64,000 nucleotides of DNA from Staphylotrichum longicolle (Eukaryota > Ascomycota > Sordariomycetes > Sordariales > Chaetomiaceae). Where the stretch lies: assembly GCA_019096155.1 (NCBI GenBank), contig JAHCVI010000001.1, positions 620,001 through 684,000 on the forward strand. The letters are read 5' to 3'. Numbering within the stretch: the first letter of the stretch is position 1; each line of letters begins with the position of its first letter. Below, piece after piece: positions 10,868-21,095 of this stretch. The notes below the pieces were generated by a model. It searched no databases. It saw only the letters and a program-made list of their open reading frames with translations, and was not told where the DNA came from. The translations under genes and the position numbers were made by a program.

Positions 10868-11519
10868 ATGGCCGCCCAGAAGAAGAGCCAAATCACATTC
10901 GAGGGTCAGAAGCCAACCAAAGGCTCAAAAACAGTCCACCGGGGAATGACTGACAGCAATGGCAGAGTACCTCGGCGTCACGGAGGCGGCGTTTGAGTGG
11001 GCGGACAGCTATGATTCCAAGGACTGGGAGCGCCTGAGGAAGTGCATTGCACCGACTCTCCGGGTACGGTGACCGACGGCATTGGAGTTCCTGGGTACTG
11101 GACTTTGCTGACCGAGAGCCCTGATATGACGTTAGATCGACTACCGCTCGTTCCTCAACAAGCTGTGGGAGGCGATGCCGGCCGAGGAGTTCATCGCCAT
11201 GATCTCAGACAAATCGGTGTTGGGCAACCCGCTGCTGAGGACCCAGCACTTCATCGGCGGAGCGAGCAAGTGGGAGAAGGTGTCGGACACAGAGATCATC
11301 GGATACCACCAGCTGCGCGTGCCGCACCAGGTCTACACGAACTCGAGCCTGGAGAAAGTGGAGGTCAAGGGCCATGCCCACAGCCACAACACGCACTACT
11401 ACCGCAAGGTCAACGGCGAGTGGAAGTTTGCCGGGCTCAACCCCAACATCCGGTGGTTCGAGTACGACTTTGACAAGGTGTTCGCCAGCGGCCGCGATAG
11501 CTTTGGGGAGGGGAACTAG
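10868..11519 (+). CDS. SCD1: Scytalone dehydratase (DHN-melanin biosynthesis)
   Basis: Three exons, 10868-10904, 10966-11063 and 11136-11519, give 172 residues, the length of the Magnaporthe enzyme. It dehydrates scytalone to 1,3,8-trihydroxynaphthalene, and vermelone likewise, in DHN-melanin synthesis; the fold is NTF2-like. The active-site set known from Magnaporthe is all present after splicing: Tyr28 and Asp29 (WADSYDSKDW), Tyr48 (RIDYRSF), His83 (RTQHFIGG), His109 (RVPHQ), and Ser128 and Asn130 (HAHSHNTH). The introns are clean: the first has a CTGAC branch and a CAG acceptor that joins ITFE to EYLGVTEAAFEW. The tiny first exon (37 nt) would be missed without the intron. No polyketide synthase, THN reductase or melanin regulator is in the window. 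Confidence 0.95.
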
Positions 11520-12006
11520 GCTTTCATGAGTTTATCGGGGAGGCGGGATCTCCTTGACCAAACGGCGCAAGCAGTCTTAGCGGTGCGCAGTGTGGAGGTG
11601 TGGAGGATCAAGGAAGAAGGACGTAAAGGAAAAGAAAAACAAGACATATCTCCTGCAAGGAGCAGATCTGGTGACTATGCTCAGTGATTCACACCCTGAC
11701 TGTGTGAGACAACGGAACTGGATCATGATCCACGAGTTTGCCAAGAGCCACCCGGCCTTTTGGCTGAACATGGGGGCCAGGAAAAACTGACGGTTGCTGA
11801 TTGGTTGGGACATGCAAAGCGGAGGTTTGAATGCTTGACTGGACGTCGCAATTGCAGGGATCCCACCCGTTCTTCAAGCTTCAACATTCGACTGCAACAG
11901 CGGCGCCACGCTGGTCCTCAGCCTTGACCAAACTGGCCAGTTTCCCCATGATTTGCCAGAGGTGACATATCGCGCCAACCCTGCCGGCAAGCAGGCTGCA
12001 GACACC
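11520..12006. other. Intergenic interval / MDM10 promoter
   Basis: Separates scytalone dehydratase from MDM10. No coding content was recognised. Confidence 0.4.
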
Positions 12007-13445
12007 ATGCGCGAGTTTATGCACTACATCACCAATGCTTTCTACGGCGCAACGGGCTGGAACGAGGACAACACGTACCAGGAGTTGAATGCGACGGCGA
12101 GAGGCAGGTTTCTTTCCATCCAAGCTGCCAGGACCTCCCATTCTAACAACACTGAACAGAGCTCATTGACTTCCCTCTCCCTCGAGGACTCCGTCTGACC
12201 CTCTCGTCTCTCGCAACCCCCCACTTCGCGACCAGCTACCAGCTCGGCAGCATCGGCATCGTTGATGGCTCCATCTCGTACCTCCACAGCACTGTTCCCT
12301 TGACGGGCGTCGCTGCCCAATCGGAGCGTATACCCCTGCCGGCCCTTCTGAGATCCTACCGCCGGCTGCATGAGCTCGGCTCACGAGAGAGACAGCGGTA
12401 CTGGGGAACCGAAATCACACACGATGCGCAGGGCGCGCCGGCCGAACCAGCAGCCTCGACCACCACGGCCGCGCCCGACAGAAGCCAGTGCAAGAACGGA
12501 AGCTCGCTGTTCTACGGGCGTTTGTATCTGCCACAATCCCTTTTGGAGGGCTTGGTCGTCCGGCGCTTTACCCCAGCTTTGCAGGTTCAGCTTTCGGCCG
12601 TAAGTGAACGCTCCCTGCGAAATGGCGGCACCTTGCTGGGTCTCGTGCAATATGACAAGGGGAAATATGGGATAGAGGGTCTGGCCTCGACGGACGGCGG
12701 GCTCCTCGGGGTACGCGGCCTGTACAACTTCGGTGGAGACACTTCTTCCGGGACCGCGACACCGGTTGCCGGCACGGCGGGCTCTGAGACCAACGGCAAT
12801 GGTCAGTCGGGTGAAAGAGACAGGATCTATGGCCGTTTTAGTGCTGGCGGCGAGCTGTACTATGGGACGCTCAACAAATCCGGAGGCATGTCACTGGGTG
12901 CCCGCTTTGCGACTCTGCCGACACACCGCGGAACACCACTCACGGCAACCTTGACCATAAACCCACTCATGGGGAGTATCAATGCGACCTACGCCGTGCT
13001 AGCCAAGGACTACTGTTCGCTGGCGACGAGGATGGAGTTCAACGTCTACAGTTACGAGAGTGAGTGGTCCGTTGGAACCGAACTGTGGAGCAACCGAAGG
13101 CCAGCGGGGTTCTTGCTCGGCGCCGATCCGAACAGCCAGCCCGAACCTGACCCGGAGCCCCCCCGAAGGAAGGAAAGAAGTTTCCAGGCGAAATTGGAGT
13201 GGCGGTTGGACGACCCGGAGCCCGAGCTCGACGCGGCCAACTCCAAAGAAAGGACCGCTGCTGCTGAAAGTCAAGAAGAGTACAGGGGCGTGCTGAAGGC
13301 GCGGCTCGACCAGAACCTCCGAATCGGGCTTCTGTGGGAAGGCCGCGTGAAGTCGCTCATTTTCAGCTTGGGCACGGGCGTGGACCTGCGAAAGCTCGGC
13401 GAGCCATTTAGGAGTCTGGGGCTGGAAATCCAATACTCGTCGTAA
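12007..13445 (+). CDS. MDM10: Mitochondrial distribution and morphology protein 10 (MDM10)
   Basis: An outer-membrane beta-barrel subunit of the ER-mitochondria encounter structure (ERMES) that also helps the SAM complex assemble barrel proteins. Two exons: 12007-12103 and 12160-13445, 460 residues. The start MREFMHYITNAFYGATGW is the canonical fungal MDM10 N terminus. After the intron come LIDFPLPRGLRLTLSSLATPHFATSY and DGSISYLHS, then alternating amphipathic strands to the end (GLEIQYSS, a terminal aromatic/hydrophobic barrel strand). Only a GC-AG intron (AG|GCAGGT donor, CTAAC branch at about 12143, CAG acceptor) restores the family sequence ATARELIDFP; a GT donor two bases later breaks the frame. 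A Ser/Thr/Ala-rich loop at the region around 12430-12490 is a variable insertion common in fungi. Confidence 0.93.
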
Positions 13446-14677
13446 TGAAGCGGTTCATCGGCAATGTCTCAGCCGTGCCCATGTGCGGCATGGCGTTTTC
13501 CGGCTGTTCATGCTTGGAACGGAATGGGCGGCGTTATCAGCTGCGATGCGAGGCGACAAGTGGGCTTCGTGCGAGCAACAGTATCGCAAGTGGAGCATGA
13601 GGCTCCAGTTGACGGAAATTGTACGGAACTGTGCGCGTTTAAAAATCACGGCGAGCTAACTGGTTCCTGCCTGGGCCGCAGGGCAACCAGGGTCACCCGA
13701 TGCCGGATGACGCTTGCGGAGGTGCGACTGAGAACCTTGATGGCCCGGGGCCGTGGGGTCGCAGGGCCCCCTTAGTCAGGAGCTGGTCAAATACGCCGCA
13801 AAATAAGGAATCTCGGTTCGGGTCTGTTGGCTTTCTCGGTTTTGTGTTGGCGGCACAGCTGTTCGACCTGGGACATTGGAAAACGGCTTTGTCAATTGTC
13901 CCAAACCTTGAAAAACTGGCCTGGCCGTCAATGAGCCTTGGGTAAGACCACAACTGGCCGTCAAGGTTCTTCAGCCCCTGCCACGTCGAGGCACCCTCTC
14001 GAGGCAGGACTGCCCGATCTTCAGCCCTCCCTCCGCGACCGTCCTTTCTCACCCGCGTTGTCCCTTTTCTACAGCTTGAAGGACATTTGTGTTTATTCCT
14101 ATTTCGACAGTCTTCAGTAGGAGCTCCAATATCCACGACGTCCACGACAGCACTTCCTTTTTTTTTTCCCGTACAACGAAGGGACTGGATTCGAACCTCC
14201 CAACGCCCTCGTTCTGTGAGTGCCTTCTCACCTTGCGCAGTGGCTGCTTCCATGTGCTTACGCCCCTCCCTTTCAAAGACCCTGTCCATCAGGGTTCTCA
14301 AACCAGCCGGGTCCTCAATACGACCACCCACTCAGGAGACTGCCCCCCACACCAACTGCCACCTCTCTGTGCCATCGTGCAGTCAGACCCTGACATCGGC
14401 ATCCGACCTGAGTGCCTCGTGGGAAAGCCGATGCTGCTATAAAGTATCCCGCAACTGCCAAGAAGACCATCTCGGTTCCCTCGAGTTTTGATCTGCAGCA
14501 CCGCGATCTGCGTTGGAGATTATATTCCTTCGTTCAAAACTTTCAGTGCATTTTGCGGCCCTGATACGACGAGACCCCACTCGCCCGATCTCGACATCTG
14601 GGCGCGGACGTCATTGAAGGCACAGAGCCTACCTCAGAGCATCGACCGGAAAGCAGACACACGCCACACCATCCAGC
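13446..14677. other. Intergenic interval and probable long leader of the ZIP gene
   Basis: Gene-free. From about 13930 it becomes pyrimidine-rich (including a T12-type run near 14158-14169), as is common in fungal leaders. Short upstream frames occur but none is distinctive. Confidence 0.4.
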
Positions 14678-15871
14678 ATGCATCGCCAACTTTACCGGCA
14701 CGTTTTGGCCGCTCGCGACGACGGAGGTGGCGCCGCCGTCGTCCCAGAGTGCGAGATTTCGCCCTCGAGTACCGACTACTGGGGCCTGCGGATTGCCTCC
14801 ATCTTCATCATCTTCCTCGGCTCTGCGATTGGCGCTCTCCTGCCCGTCTTTCTTGCGAGAACGTCTAGGTTGCGCGTGCCAAAACTATGTTTCTTTGTCG
14901 CCAAGTACTTTGGCACTGGCGTCATCCTTGCGACGGCCTGGATGCACCTCCTTTCCCCCGCCTCCGACAACCTTCGCGACGAATGCCTGGCGGACATTCT
15001 GCCGGACTATGACTGGGCCATGGCGATTGGGTTGATGACGGTCATGGTCATGTTTCTCCTAGAGATCGTCGTTTCTCGGTTCGACTTTGGCTTTGGCTCT
15101 GCCCATGGCCACTCTCATAAGGAAGATCACGAAATGAAGAACTCGCCCGACGACAGCTACCAACCCGTCAGCAAGCGGTCGTCCCGGGATGTAGAGGCTG
15201 GCTCAAGCAAGTCTGCCGGGACCGCAACGCCTTCCCAAGGCAATGCCCAGGCCACAGGGACCGGCTTCTTCGACAAGAGCAAGATCCCTGTTTCGCGCAA
15301 CGACGTCAGCTACCCGCCCGGCGGCGAGGACCACCTTGGCCACCAGCGGGACCACGTTGAGGGCGACGAGCACGCCAACTACGCCGCGCAAATCACTGCC
15401 ATCTTCATCCTCGAGTTCGGCGTCATCTTCCACTCCATCTTCATCGGCCTCACTCTCGCCGTCACCGATAACTTCATCATTCTCTTCGTCGTCTTGGTCT
15501 TTCACCAGACCTTCGAAGGTCTGGGACTGGGTGCTCGTCTCGGCATGGCAACATGGCCCGCCGGCGCCCGGAGGTGGACGCCGTATGGGCTTGGGATGCT
15601 CTACGCCGTCAGCACGCCCTTCGCCATCGGCATGGGTCTCATCGCGAGCAAGTCGCTGGCGCTGGAGGCGGCGACCAGCAGGGTCGTCAACGGCGTGTTT
15701 GATGCCATCAGCGGCGGCATTCTGATGTACACCGCTCTCGTCGAGCTGGTGGCGCACGAGTTCATGTTCAACCCGGAGATGCGCAAGGCGGGTCTGGGGA
15801 TGCAGCTTTCCGCCTACGCCTGCGTTGTTCTGGGTGTTGGGTTGATGGCGTTGCTTGCAAACTGGGCGTGA
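14678..15871 (+). CDS. ZIP-family zinc (divalent metal) transporter
   Basis: A single-exon 397-residue membrane protein moving Zn(II) (or Fe(II)) into the cytosol, plasma-membrane ZRT1/ZRT2 type. About eight hydrophobic segments are visible. The first begins GLRIASIFIIFLGSAIG. The cytosolic loop after the third segment is long and His-rich (AHGHSHKEDHE, and HLGHQRDHVEGDEH further on). The ZIP signature of segment IV is present as EFGVIFHSIFIGLTLAV, followed by FHQTFEGLGLGARL in segment V; these carry the His/Glu metal ligands. The C terminus ends in a final membrane span (VVLGVGLMALLANWA). The ATG at 14678 gives the usual extracellular N-terminal tail with a Cys/Glu (VPECEI) motif. Confidence 0.93.
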   Translation: MHRQLYRHVLAARDDGGGAAVVPECEISPSSTDYWGLRIASIFIIFLGSAIGALLPVFLARTSRLRVPKLCFFVAKYFGTGVILATAWMHLLSPASDNLRDECLADILPDYDWAMAIGLMTVMVMFLLEIVVSRFDFGFGSAHGHSHKEDHEMKNSPDDSYQPVSKRSSRDVEAGSSKSAGTATPSQGNAQATGTGFFDKSKIPVSRNDVSYPPGGEDHLGHQRDHVEGDEHANYAAQITAIFILEFGVIFHSIFIGLTLAVTDNFIILFVVLVFHQTFEGLGLGARLGMATWPAGARRWTPYGLGMLYAVSTPFAIGMGLIASKSLALEAATSRVVNGVFDAISGGILMYTALVELVAHEFMFNPEMRKAGLGMQLSAYACVVLGVGLMALLANWA

Positions 15872-16838
15872 GGGGCGACGGAGGGGAGTCTGCATGGACT
15901 GGCCTGCAATGATTTATGGATTGGTGCTTGCACTGGGTGGTTAATGACCACGGGCACGGTTTTGCTCGTTAATGACGGTCCACGTGGGCCATGGAAGGCG
16001 TTTGCATCATGGGAAATCGACGTTGTCTTCCCAAAAGACTAAGAAGAAAAAAAGCCAGGAGGGACAGGGACGCCTGGCGCCTAGGAAAAGATGACGCTAG
16101 GGATATAGATAGATGGGCAGGCTCTTTGTACTGGCTTCTTGATACCCACCTCGACGCACGAGTCTAGATTTTCGCCGTAATGATGTATACATTTACTTAC
16201 CGTTCATGGTCATGCTTTCTCGGGACGCCTTCACTTGTACGTAAGCTTGGGGGAAAAGCTGAACAGGGCATGGTTTTGAGTTATAGCTAAGTTGAAGTGT
16301 TCCGAAGTATTGGATAGTCCGCTGTCATGACCTCCTCCGGAATCCGACCACCCTTCCCGCAGATCATTGACCTGTCAAAACAAACCGCATCATGAAGGCA
16401 GAGGTAGATAGATGGAAGCGCAAATAAAAACCAAGGCTCTTGTCCTCAGCTCTGTTGTCTGTCGCAGCTCCTCGCCGCCTAAAGTGGGAGCTTGAGGAGG
16501 AGAAGGTATCAAAAACGCCCCCCCATCAGCCCATCTTCTCTCTGGTGCGATGCGCAAAGACCTCATCACTGGCATGTGGCACCCGGACGCGCGTTATATG
16601 TAGCAAAACTGGAGGGTCCAGGAGATGTTCCCGAGATGAAAGCAAACGTCGGATACAGCCCTTGATGTGCAGCAATGTTGAGAAGAGCGGACTTGACACT
16701 CGGTCCAGACGGCCGCAGTGCGCAATAAAGGGAACAACCCAAACGGCGGGTTGCTCATGGTCAGCTCCCGCGCTGTCACAAAAAATGACGATGTGCTCGA
16801 AGGCAATCATGAAAATGGGCAAAAAAAGAAGCAGCACT
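15872..16838. other. Intergenic interval
   Basis: Lies between the ZIP gene and the 3' end of the minus-strand ankyrin-deaminase gene. Nothing recognised. Confidence 0.4.
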
Positions 16839-19142
16839 TTAAGCGTGTCCCGCCCTCCGCCGCTGATGGTGTTGTTCAACGGCACGCGCAAAGGTACTTC
16901 GGGCTCGCAGTTTCTTATCCCTGCTCACACGTGCACGCGATTTCTTGCCCTTGCTTGCGGGTTTTGCAATCCTGCCTTTGCTAGCCATCTTCCTTGGTTG
17001 ACTCTTTCGGCCTGCCATCTTCTGGGGGCTCGGGACGCTGGCGGTTGACGATCCGTGGCCGCTATACAGAAACTGCCTCAAGTTGAGAGCAGCGACTGAT
17101 TGTTGGATCGTTCTGACGGGAGACTGAATTCTTTTCTTGCTCTTAGAGGCGCCTAATCTGGGAGCCCTGGTACGCTGAGCGTGAGAGTGAGTTCCCGACG
17201 TGTCAGACACCTGGTCATATTGAGCTCGTTGCTGGGAGCTCAGTCTCGGGATACAGACTTCAAGTGATGGACGCGGGGCTGGGGTCTCAAAAAACGCGGA
17301 GCGGCCAGAAATCGTTGACACCGGGTCGGCCAGCTCTGGTGTTGAGTTCTCGAGCAAGCTTTGGCTCAGTACCTCAGTTGCTGGACTCTCAGCAACCGGG
17401 GTATCTCGTTCAACCTTGGCCTGGTCAGGGATCAGGGCTGGTGTTTGTGATGAACCCTTTACGTTGGAGGTAAACAGGGCATTCGAGGCGGCTGGAGTGT
17501 CCTGCGCAGGTCTGATAGCACGAATGACTGGTTTTGCACACAGTAACCCGCTGAATCTTGAAATGAACTGTTTCCATCTCTGAGAGATGTCAGTCGTGTG
17601 AGACGCCAAGTAAACTGGGATCTTACCTTGGGCGGCTTGGGTGCCGTTTGCACGGGCTGGGATACATTGTCATTCAGGGGTCCTTGCGGGTGGCCGCCGT
17701 TGTCATCGTTGCTGTGGAGACCGAGCCCGTCAATGTCGGTAGGGGTATCGTCGTCAGGTCCCACTCCTGAATCGACGTCGGTCCTGGTTTCCTCGGATGC
17801 AACGCTCTCTGTGCCGCCTTCATCGCGCTCTTCTGGCCCGGTGGCCTCAAAACGCTGCGCTTGCAAGCTTCCACTCATGCCCTTGCATCTGCCACACGAG
17901 CAGTTCCGGCATCTGCCAGTAATTTTTCGATCGCCCTTGCTGAGGAATGGGCGTGATTCCACGTATATCTTTACTCCAGTCGCCTGCTTTATTTTGTGCA
18001 GAAAACCCCAGCACTGGCTCCCCGGTTTTGGTGTGATTAGAAGACCGACAAGTGCTTGCCTGAACCCAGAGAAACTCACGTTGTCGCATGGCTCATGATC
18101 CAAGAAGATCCTGGCCTCTCTCCAACCTTCAGGAATCGCTGCTTTGCGTAACTCATGGACCCGCTTGAGGTCAGTGGTGTTGAGAGCCGCCTTCAATGCG
18201 GCGATCACCCAAAACACGGCCAACTTCTTCTCCTATTCCATCTGTCAGCACTGATAGGGACAACGGATCCGGCGTCACAAACAGCGTGGCTCGCCACAAA
18301 CCGCCCGCTGTGCTCAGGAAGCGGCTTTCCGTTGTTGTCCCTCGGAGACCTGGTAAGTCTGAACTTCAGAACTGATGCGAGATCCTGAACCAGGCGAAGA
18401 TATCTCGCATTGTCGAGCACATTTCCCCCCCGCCTCTCGTTCGCCTGCCATCCACTTGCAGCAACTGTTTTCAATCCTGGGCAAGATTCGGACACAATGT
18501 ATCCGGCTGTTGCTCTCTCTAGGTTTTGTTTGGCAACCCTGAAGACAGAGTCAGGCTTCATGATCATCATGATTCCTTTGTCTTTGTAGAACACAGATTT
18601 GGAGTATGGATGTCTCCCTGCTCGACGACTGGTAGTGATCTGGCATTAGCAGCTGATTAGGTACCTTTTTAAAAAGACCAGAACATGAACAGGAAACAGG
18701 GGATGGGGGGGGGGGGGGGGGGGGGGCGGTGGACGAACCAGGACTCAAGCGCGGCGGGAGAGCGCAGAATTCTCGCAATGATTGCTCGCTGACGGTGTTG
18801 TTTTGGTGTCAAAGGAGGGAAACCGGCTCGTCTATATATGAGAAGTTTCTTCTTGAAAAAGCTTGACTTCGCGTAGGTCAGAGCCCCCTTGCGATCCTTG
18901 ATTCGAGCTGCGGCACCGTTTTGCAACAGAAGCCGAGCGATGCCCAGACGCCCGGTCAAGACTGCAGTCATGAGGGGTGTTGCTCCGCCAACGTCCCGGG
19001 CGTTGAGGAGTTCCTCAGTATTTTGGTGCCTGAGGATCGCAAGAACTCGTTTAGTGTGCCCAGAGATGACCGCAAGATGCAAGTCACTCAGACCAAGAGA
19101 TCTGAAGGTGCTGCCTTGAGACGGCGTCATTGTTGGATCCAT
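16839..19142 (-). CDS. Ankyrin-repeat protein with zinc-dependent nucleotide/nucleic-acid deaminase-like domain
   Basis: Model of five exons: 19142-18739, 18628-18283, 18232-18080, 18013-17627, 17579-16839; 676 residues, all phases agree. Residues ~18-90 hold two ankyrin-type repeats (LHLAVISGHTKRVLAIL, GGATPLMTAVLTGRLGIARLLLQNGA). The middle is deaminase-like: splicing the 50-nt intron creates SHAEKKLAVFW (His249-Ala-Glu251, zinc ligand and proton shuttle), and splicing the next intron creates EPCDNCWGF (Pro298, Cys299, Cys302). The HAE...PCxxC pair is the diagnostic zinc site of the cytidine-deaminase-like fold. A second cluster follows (Cys336, 339, 341, 344). The remainder is acidic/low-complexity, then a Lys/Arg-rich tail of ~60 residues that could bind nucleic acid or act as a nuclear signal. 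Fungal XOO_2897-like or OTT_1508-like deaminase families are the likely relatives; substrate unknown. The first intron (with a G22 run) is the least certain. Confidence 0.78.
18705..18726. repeat. G22 homopolymer
   Basis: Twenty-two consecutive G on the plus strand (C22 in the transcript sense), inside the presumed first intron of the ankyrin-deaminase gene. Likely length-variable. Confidence 0.85.
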
Positions 19143-20255
19143 ATCGGCGGTGAATCTGAGAACCACAGCCGTCGAGTCAGCGTCACTTTATCAAGATATA
19201 AGCCAAAGAGGCGCAAACACACCAAGACGAAGTCACAAACGGGACCAAAAAGACCAATGGATAAAGACAGCAGCCATATTTAGACCAAATCTGAGAGTAG
19301 GAACCAGAAGCAACTGCGTAACTATGCATAATCCCCAAAATGACTCACGAGAGCGATCGGAGAGACACGCGTGGATGGTTGCGCTAGTATAGCCCGGCCC
19401 AGAAGGTGAAGAGAAAGTGCGCGAAAGAGGAAGAGAGTGATCTTCAGCTGGGTAGGTTTGGAGATACCCAACAGCCACTGATTCATCTGGGAATCACGAG
19501 GAGAGCAAGTGGGAAGAGAGTGAATTGAAGAGAAAAAAGCCGAAGAGCCGAAGAGAGAGCATTGTAGAGAGAGGGTTGGCAGGAGAGAGTGATTGAAGGA
19601 GAGAGAGTCGCAAGGGGAGAAGGTTGCGCGAGGAGAGCTTAAAGGAGCCGTAAAATGAAAGGGCGGATTGGAAAGAGTGAGAATGTTGGAAAGGGAGGGA
19701 ATGTTGTACGGAGAGAGTGTTTGTTGGATATGTTGGATGGAGCGTATGTTGGATGCGCGCGTATGTTGGATGGAGCGCGTATGTTGGATGGAGCGCGTAT
19801 GTGGATGGAGCGCGTATGTTGGATGGAGCGAGTAGGTTGGATGGAGCGAGTATGTTGGATGGAGCACGTATGTTGGATGAGCGAGAGTCTTGAATAGAGG
19901 GAGTAAAGGACCGGAGGCGTCTTGTTGGAGCAGGAGAGTGGTGGTGTCGAAGAAAGGAGAAGAGAGGCTACGATTGCATGCCAAGGCAGTAATCAGCGGC
20001 GACGAGAACACCAGGTTTGCAAAGTGATCGTCAAGACGCATTTTGAGGCAAACTGACTGTGGAGGCGAAACAAGGCCAGGCTCAGGTGATCAAGCAAGCC
20101 AGCAATCCCTTTTATGACGCCTAAACCAGATGCTACCGGGAATCATGACCAGACCTAACCCACGCAGTGCCATCAGCTGCGATACCGCCTCAACGCATCT
20201 CGATGTTCGCTGGAGAACTCAGGAATGCGGAACAGCTCCTCCCACCAAGACGAAT
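19143..20255. other. Upstream region of the ankyrin-deaminase gene
   Basis: No gene supported. It contains a purine-rich stretch (about 19390-19720, many GAGAG units on the plus strand) and the minisatellite at 19722-19882. A CTCAG acceptor-like site with a CTGAC branch 20-odd bases before the ATG of the deaminase gene (minus strand near 19163-19190) suggests a possible 5' UTR intron. Confidence 0.4.
19722..19882. repeat. Minisatellite, ~18-bp unit, about nine imperfect copies
   Basis: Tandem units of the type GAGCGCGTATGTTGGATG with substitutions and one truncated copy (a TGTGGATG variant at 19799-19807). Open frames across it (His-Pro-Thr-rich on the minus strand) are repeat translations, not genes. 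It lies about 600-750 bp upstream of the ankyrin-deaminase start. Confidence 0.85.
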
Positions 20256-21095
20256 TTACTCGTCATCCTCCTCCTCCTCCTCATCGGCCTCGGCAACGGT
20301 CTGGGCGATCCCTGTTCATCCGTGTTAGAGCGCGTGGATAGCATGACAATCTGAGCATAACATACGGTCAAGATCACGCTGACCCTGCTGGGTGATGCGG
20401 CGGCCGCCCTTCTCCTCATCCTGCTCGAGGACCTGGATCTTCTCAAGAGCCTGCATGATCTTGCGATCGACGCTGCCGCTGGCATCAACGTGGTGGGAGG
20501 GGCGCGAGCCGCGGTTCTTGGCGCTGCCGTGGACACGGCGGAGACGGCCAACACCGACGGTCTTGCGCACGTAGACGTGGCGGGCGACGGAAGCGGCGCG
20601 GACGTAGAACCAGTCAATGTCCTGGGGAGGCATCTCCTTGGCGGGACCGGTCTTGACGGTATCGACCCAACCTGTTCCGAGGCTTTGTTAGATGCGGTTC
20701 GGTCGCTCGGGGCGTATCGGACGGTCGGGGGAACTAACCGGGCACAGGGAGCTTGCCCTGACGCTTCAAGAAAGCCGCGTAGGCCGCTATGGACAGTTAG
20801 CCTTGCAAGACACACCAAGCAAAGGCGATGCGCAGGACAACTTACCGACAAACTTGTGAGCCTTTACATCGGCAGCAACATGATTAGCAAGATTCCGTCT
20901 TCAGAGATCTTTCGACCCCCTCACGCCTGCTCCCTTCATCTTCCAGGTTGCTGCTGTGATGGCCATGGGTCCACCAACGTCGGCGAGTGCGACTTGGACA
21001 GCGAAGAATGTTCGGGTCTCGGTCGCAGAGGCCGTTTATGGCAGAAAGCTGCAAATACTTACATCGACATCGCGAACGGTGACACCTCCAGGCAT
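20256..21095 (-). CDS. RPS19: 40S ribosomal protein eS19
   Basis: Small-subunit ribosomal protein needed for 18S rRNA maturation. Five exons fit exactly: 21095-21063, 20861-20846, 20786-20739, 20671-20366, 20311-20256, for 152 residues. The start is MPGGVTVRDVD; the 16-nt second exon encodes AHKFV plus one base; then AYAAFLKRQGKLPVPGW, DTVKTGPAKEMPPQDIDWFY, RAASVARHVYVRKTVGVG and KGGRRITQQGQRDLDR follow, and the protein ends in an acidic tail. Intron 1 uses an AAAG acceptor; this is the only choice that gives RDVDAHKFV, collinear with yeast Rps19. The short exons and first intron right after a short coding exon are usual for fungal ribosomal-protein genes. Confidence 0.95.

Noticed and set aside
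14188..14200. A perfect pol III B-box-like element (GGTTCGAATCC on the minus strand), suggesting a tRNA.
   Set aside because: No A box or cloverleaf stems at the right distance, and the downstream T-run is on the wrong strand.
19322..20041. A 239-codon minus-strand frame with HPTYSL-type repeats.
   Set aside because: It is the translation of the minisatellite plus flanks; no start context, domain or splicing pattern supports a gene.
20862..21062. A possible C/D snoRNA in the 201-nt first intron of RPS19 (GATGAAG and CTGA boxes).
   Set aside because: The C box is imperfect and no terminal stem or C'/D' pair could be found.
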